DNA of 64,000 nt from VFKI01 sp033762075. Lineage in GTDB: Bacteria > Pseudomonadota > Gammaproteobacteria > DSM-16500. How positions within the stretch are numbered: position 1 is the stretch's first letter; the number at the start of each line of letters is the position of its first letter. The DNA lies in contig JANRLY010000003.1 in NCBI GenBank assembly GCA_033762075.1, positions 1-64,000 of the forward strand, in the 5' to 3' direction. The notes below the pieces were generated by a model. It saw nothing but the letters and a program-made list of their open reading frames with translations, had not been told where the DNA came from and searched no databases. Below are positions 61,184-64,000 of the stretch, piece by piece. The position numbers were made by a program, and so were the translations under genes.

Positions 61184-61299
61184 TTTTAAAATCACTCCCT
61201 GTTAATACAAAATAGTTTTGGATGTTAGCAGGAATGATTAAGATGTACTAGGGTGAAAAAAATCATAACACCTGTTTCATTGACAGCTTTTTTAATGTC

Positions 61300-61467
61300 T
61301 TATCTCGCGCGACGTAAAACTTTGGCATTCATGCCGGAGATATAAGACGCACAATCGCGAAGCGGTTTTTCAGTCGGGTGTATTTTGCTCCTGGATGTAT
61401 TTTTGATCATACCGATGGGTGCGCCGCCACGAGCCTGAAAAATATTTTGTGTAAACGGCCAATCCAT
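61300..61467 (-). other. Short open frame, 55 codons, of uncertain status
   Basis: An ATG frame on the minus strand beginning M-D-W-P-F-T-Q and ending R-R-A-R before TAA. It has no ribosome binding site. It sits next to an IS256 remnant and may be part of a degraded element. Confidence 0.25.
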
Positions 61468-61470
61468 TGA

Positions 61471-61557
61471 TCAAATCCTTCCGTCGAATTCGATCGTAAA
61501 TCTAGCCAGTGCTGGTTTCCAATCACGAATCGGCATTGTCCACTTCTTCGAGATATT
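61471..61557 (-). pseudogene. IS256-family transposase remnant (C-terminal 28 codons)
   Basis: The minus strand reads S-K-K-W-T-M-P-I-R-D-W-K-P-A-L, then R-F-T-I-E-F, and stops with TGA at 61471-61473. This is the characteristic C-terminus of IS256/mutator-type transposases. A stop lies directly upstream, so only the tail is left. Confidence 0.75.
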
Positions 61558-61634
61558 TTACCTGTTTGTGACTTTACACTACAAATCCTTAATTCCTCTA
61601 GCGTTGCTTACTCCTTGATTTTTTTATCAATTTC

Positions 61635-61699
61635 TTATGACATGCTTGTGACAAATCTTGCGACATAGTTGCGACACGCCTTGCGACAATCTTGTGACA
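61635..61699 (+). promoter_or_regulatory. Six phased TTGYGACA repeats upstream of the fic gene
   Basis: TT(A/G)(T/C)GACA occurs at 61635, 61646, 61658, 61669, 61681 and 61692: TTATGACA, TTGTGACA, TTGCGACA, TTGCGACA, TTGCGACA, TTGTGACA. Starts are 11, 12, 11, 12, 11 bp apart, close to one helical turn, so all lie on the same DNA face. The cluster ends 34 bp before the fic ATG, where an operator would sit. Confidence 0.65.
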
Positions 61700-61733
61700 T
61701 TGTTAAGATATAGGGTAACTGGAGTGTATATTA

Positions 61734-62783
61734 ATGTTTAAACCAAAGTTTACAATCACTAATTCAATCACAAATACGCTAACCACGATAGAGAGGGCCA
61801 GGGGATTTTTGGAAGCCGCTACCCTTTCCGATGAGTGGATTGCTAAGATGCAGAACAAAGCCTTGATATTAGAAGCGCATCACACCACGCATATCGAGGG
61901 TACTCAGCTTACTTTGGAGCAATCAGAGCAACTACTGTCAGGCCAGCATCTTGCAACCGTTAATCCCGACGATACAAAGGAATTATTAAACTACCGACAG
62001 GCATTCGACTTAGTTGCTGGTTATGTCGGTGATGGTGAGCTCATTACCGAAGGATTGATCAGAGAAATTCATAAACGCCTTGTGGGGGGGGTGAGAGGTA
62101 ATGCTGCCACCCCTGGCGACTACCGTAAAATCCAAAATTATGTTGTTAACTCTAAAACGAAGGATGTCATTTACACACCACCAGCAGCTTTCGAAGTGTC
62201 CCAGATGATGCATGAATTAGTGTATTGGATAAATCACGAAACAGAGATACATCCCGTCTTAATGTCGGGTATCGCGCAATTTCAACTTGTGCACATTCAC
62301 CCATTTTTAGATGGTAATGGTAGAACCGCGCGGTTGCTATCAACACTTTGTCTTTATCAGCGCGGATATGATTTCAAAAAATTATTCACTATTAGTGAAT
62401 ATTACGATCGTAATAGAACTGATTATTATCAGGCGATTCAAAGTGTGCGTGAGCAAGATATGGATATGACTGGATGGGTTGAGTATTTTGTTCAAGGCTT
62501 ATCTACTCAACTGCAAGAAGTGAAATCACTTGGTAAGCAGGCAATAGAGCAAGATGTTTTGGCAAAACAATATCATTTGTCTGATAGGCAAAAACTAGCG
62601 ATTGAATACATCGCAAAACATGGTGGTATTACCATTCAGCAGTTTGAAAATATTTGTCCTGATGTGACGCGGCGAACCTTGCAGCGTGAATTAAAAGAAT
62701 TAACGGATAAAAATATTTTAATAACGACGGGCGCTACCAGTAATTTAATTTACGAGATGCAGGTGAAGAGTAAACAAGATTAA
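61734..62783 (+). CDS. Fic-family AMP-transferase with inhibitory helix (class II)
   Basis: The product is 349 aa. The N-terminal inhibitory motif T-T-H-I-E-G (51-56, consensus S/T-x-x-x-E-G/N) is followed by the Fic core with H189-P-F-L-D-G-N-G-R-T-A-R, complete. The C-terminal part (about 290-345) is a winged helix-like region. Fic proteins transfer AMP from ATP to protein hydroxyls; the inhibitory Glu keeps this class off until triggered. GGAG precedes the ATG. Targets may be the cell's own proteins or host proteins; no secretion signal is seen. Confidence 0.93.
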   Translation: MFKPKFTITNSITNTLTTIERARGFLEAATLSDEWIAKMQNKALILEAHHTTHIEGTQLTLEQSEQLLSGQHLATVNPDDTKELLNYRQAFDLVAGYVGDGELITEGLIREIHKRLVGGVRGNAATPGDYRKIQNYVVNSKTKDVIYTPPAAFEVSQMMHELVYWINHETEIHPVLMSGIAQFQLVHIHPFLDGNGRTARLLSTLCLYQRGYDFKKLFTISEYYDRNRTDYYQAIQSVREQDMDMTGWVEYFVQGLSTQLQEVKSLGKQAIEQDVLAKQYHLSDRQKLAIEYIAKHGGITIQQFENICPDVTRRTLQRELKELTDKNILITTGATSNLIYEMQVKSKQD

Positions 62784-63079
62784 ATAACCTCAGTGATGGA
62801 TAAGCAAAGGCGTTGTTGCACGAATAAGTAATTAAAAACAATGAATTGCTCTTTGTATCATTTAAGATAGGTAAATTTTTTCAGATTTTGGCATCCCAAG
62901 ATGAACCATATCTCGAATAATGAGAAACTTGTAAATATAATCCAAGAAGAAAAACCAGTCCCTCAAGAAAGCCTTGCGTTGCTCTGAGTGGTAAGTGAAA
63001 TAATGTGCGAATTGTTAGCGCTAACTCAATTCAATGGCTCCCGTGGGAAAATTTCTTGGAGCAATTGTGGCGCGGGGGG
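62784..63079. other. Intergenic stretch after fic
   Basis: No supported gene. A 28-codon ATG frame (62901-62987) is open but has no binding site. The stretch leads into a minus-strand gene remnant. Confidence 0.4.
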
Positions 63080-63280
63080 CTATTTATGCTCACTTCCAAA
63101 ATTTAAATTTTGATAGTTTATTTGATCCTCGAGATTTTTTCCTTCAGCATAAGCTGTATCATAAAATTCTTGTATCGAACGACTTCTGCCACGCACAAAT
63201 CCCGATAAAAAATTCTTTGAACTATTTTTTGATTCCTTAGATTCTAATAGCTGAAGGGTGCTGTTAAAAATTTCTTGAAG
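63080..63280 (-). pseudogene. C-terminal fragment of an unrecognised protein
   Basis: Open for 66 codons on the minus strand with protein-like composition: hydrophilic helix L-Q-L-L-E-S-K-E-S, then F-V-R-G-R-S-R-S-I-Q-E-F-Y-D, and ends before TAG at 63080-63082. There is no start codon, and an in-frame stop lies directly upstream. No family was recognised. Confidence 0.4.
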
Positions 63281-63297
63281 TTAGGGCGTGTCTTCAA

Positions 63298-63430
63298 TTA
63301 CTTCGTTGAAGCGAAAAATGAGAGAATTGAGATAAAATTTTCGCAAATTTGAGGAGAATATCCGGTTATATTTGACGAAAATTTGCGGAAATTTTAGCCG
63401 ATTCCCCTCATTTTGCAGCCAACGAAGTAT
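63298..63430. repeat. Long imperfect inverted repeat near groEL
   Basis: The left arm starts TACTTCGTTGAAGCGAAAAATG (63302) and continues with GCAAATTTGAGG; the right arm is its complement, ...GCCAACGAAGTA at the end (63430). Each arm is about 53 bp with several mismatches, loop about 20 bp. It looks like a foldback dispersed element unrelated to the 47255/54393 family. Confidence 0.65.
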
Positions 63431-63536
63431 CAGAAGTGGCTCGCTGACTTCAATCTACCAACCTATAATCTCGTATTTTGCGGCTAACTATATGATTTTT
63501 TGTACCGACAGAGGATAGGCGATTTGATTTTTTTTA

Positions 63537-63575
63537 AAAAAAACCCCGCATTTCGCGGGGTTTTTTGTTTGCTGT
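63537..63575 (-). terminator. Rho-independent terminator of groEL
   Basis: AAAAAACCCCGC-ATTT-GCGGGGTTTTTT: a perfect GC-rich stem flanked by runs of A and T on both sides, so it can work in both directions. It lies 19 bp after the groEL stop on the minus strand. Confidence 0.9.
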
Positions 63576-63593
63576 GGGAACGATAAACGACAA

Positions 63594-64000
63594 TTACATC
63601 ATGCCGCCCATACCGCCCATTCCACCCATGCCGCCCATACCAGCAGCGCCTGCACCTTCACCTTCTTCTTTTGGAAGATCAGTGATCATGCATTCGGTGG
63701 TGATCATCAAGCCAGATACAGAAGCAGCGTGTTGTAATGCGGTACGTGTTACTTTGGTTGGATCCAAAATACCCATTTCTAACATGTCGCCGTATTCGCC
63801 AGTAGCAGCATTGAAGCCAAAGCTTGCTTTGCCTTCTAATACTTTGTTGACGATCACGGAAGCTTCGTGACCAGCATTGGTAACGATCTGACGGAGTGGT
63901 GATTCGAGTGCTTTACGGGTTAATTGAATACCCATGTCTTGCGCTTCGTTACCGCCTTTCAGATTTTTCAATGCTTGTAGCGCACGAATGAGTGCAACGC
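63594..64000 (-). CDS. groL: 60-kDa chaperonin GroEL, 3' end
   Basis: The frame runs off the window's right edge. Visible are V-A-L-I-R-A-L at the edge, the T-R-K-A-L-E-S-P-L-R-Q-I segment, G-F-N-A-A-T-G-E-Y-G-D-M and the C-terminal flexible G-G-M repeat tail ending G-G-M-M. The strong terminator at 63537 follows. Confidence 0.97.
   Translation of the reverse strand, partial: VALIRALQALKNLKGGNEAQDMGIQLTRKALESPLRQIVTNAGHEASVIVNKVLEGKASFGFNAATGEYGDMLEMGILDPTKVTRTALQHAASVSGLMITTECMITDLPKEEGEGAGAAGMGGMGGMGGMGGMM

Noticed and set aside
61635..61699. TTGYGACA array considered as a plasmid-type replication origin
   Set aside because: There is no replication initiator gene or AT-rich melting region nearby; the location in front of fic fits an operator better.
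63034..63240. A 68-codon plus-strand frame after fic
   Set aside because: It has no ribosome binding site, and the minus strand of the same stretch (63080-63280) has more protein-like composition, so this frame is its shadow.
1..64000. tRNA and rRNA genes, prophage, conjugation or type IV secretion genes
   Set aside because: None could be recognised by eye in the window. Effector calls therefore rest on domain content, not on a nearby secretion system.

Overview
The window looks like a chromosomal segment of an AT-rich gammaproteobacterium, most likely a host-associated member of the Legionellales (Coxiellaceae/Legionella-like). This is an inference from gene content. Ordinary gammaproteobacterial housekeeping genes (groEL, tkt-gap, rsmA, hemW, trmB, mdh, metNIQ, ubiCA-pdxB, mrcA) are interleaved with genes typical of bacteria living in eukaryotic cells: three ankyrin-repeat proteins (one with a clear and one with a possible F-box), a Sel1-repeat lipoprotein, and a putative ADP-ribosyltransferase that ends in a eukaryotic prenylation (CaaX) motif. 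No rRNA, tRNA, prophage or CRISPR array was recognised. Gene packing is tight, with many 1-32 bp overlaps and several convergent gene ends that overlap. Most gaps hold palindromic dispersed repeats.

Layout. 1-5.8 kb: end of a DUF559 gene, the CaaX/ART-like effector candidate, trhO, ppa, psd and a secreted zinc phospholipase C-like protein. 6.0-16.8 kb: a co-directional metabolic block (tkt, gap, a PhoU-like protein and PiT phosphate carrier, purine nucleoside phosphorylase, deoC, an MFS transporter, deoB, an unknown membrane protein, apaH) that reads as a route from nucleosides to glycolysis. 16.8-22.7 kb: an accessory island with an F-box/ankyrin protein, an orphan, a truncated HAD gene, an AAA/DUF4143 ATPase, folA and a second ankyrin protein. 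22.9-29.1 kb: a MacAB-type efflux operon carrying ddl, divergent from a TolC-like gene. 29.0-36.7 kb: a large ankyrin protein with an internal duplication, an L,D-transpeptidase, rsmA, a Sel1 protein and the methionine ABC importer. 36.8-42.1 kb: a nicotinate phosphoribosyltransferase, trmB, an outer-membrane barrel, hemW and a REP-associated tyrosine transposase flanked by its REP sequences. 42.1-54.4 kb: two secreted carbohydrate-active-like proteins (a beta-helix protein and a GH5-like protein) sharing a C-terminal three-domain tail, around mdh, a ZIP transporter, aroK, ubiC-ubiA-pdxB and mrcA. 54.7-59.8 kb: a PilM-like gene, a PilN-secretin fusion, a site-2 protease and a GGDEF-EAL protein. 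60.1-64.0 kb: an outer-membrane barrel with a Cys-rich secreted protein, an IS256 remnant, a Fic gene behind six phased 8-bp repeats, a gene remnant and the 3' end of groEL.

The items most worth following up are (i) the ART-like protein with a C-terminal CVLL box, (ii) the single-ORF PilN-secretin fusion, which suggests an inner-membrane-tethered minimal pilus or DNA-uptake channel, (iii) the shared tail of the two secreted proteins, and (iv) a 185-bp foldback element present twice, each time directly upstream of a gene and apparently supplying its ribosome binding site. All functions are read from sequence by eye, and no database search was run.
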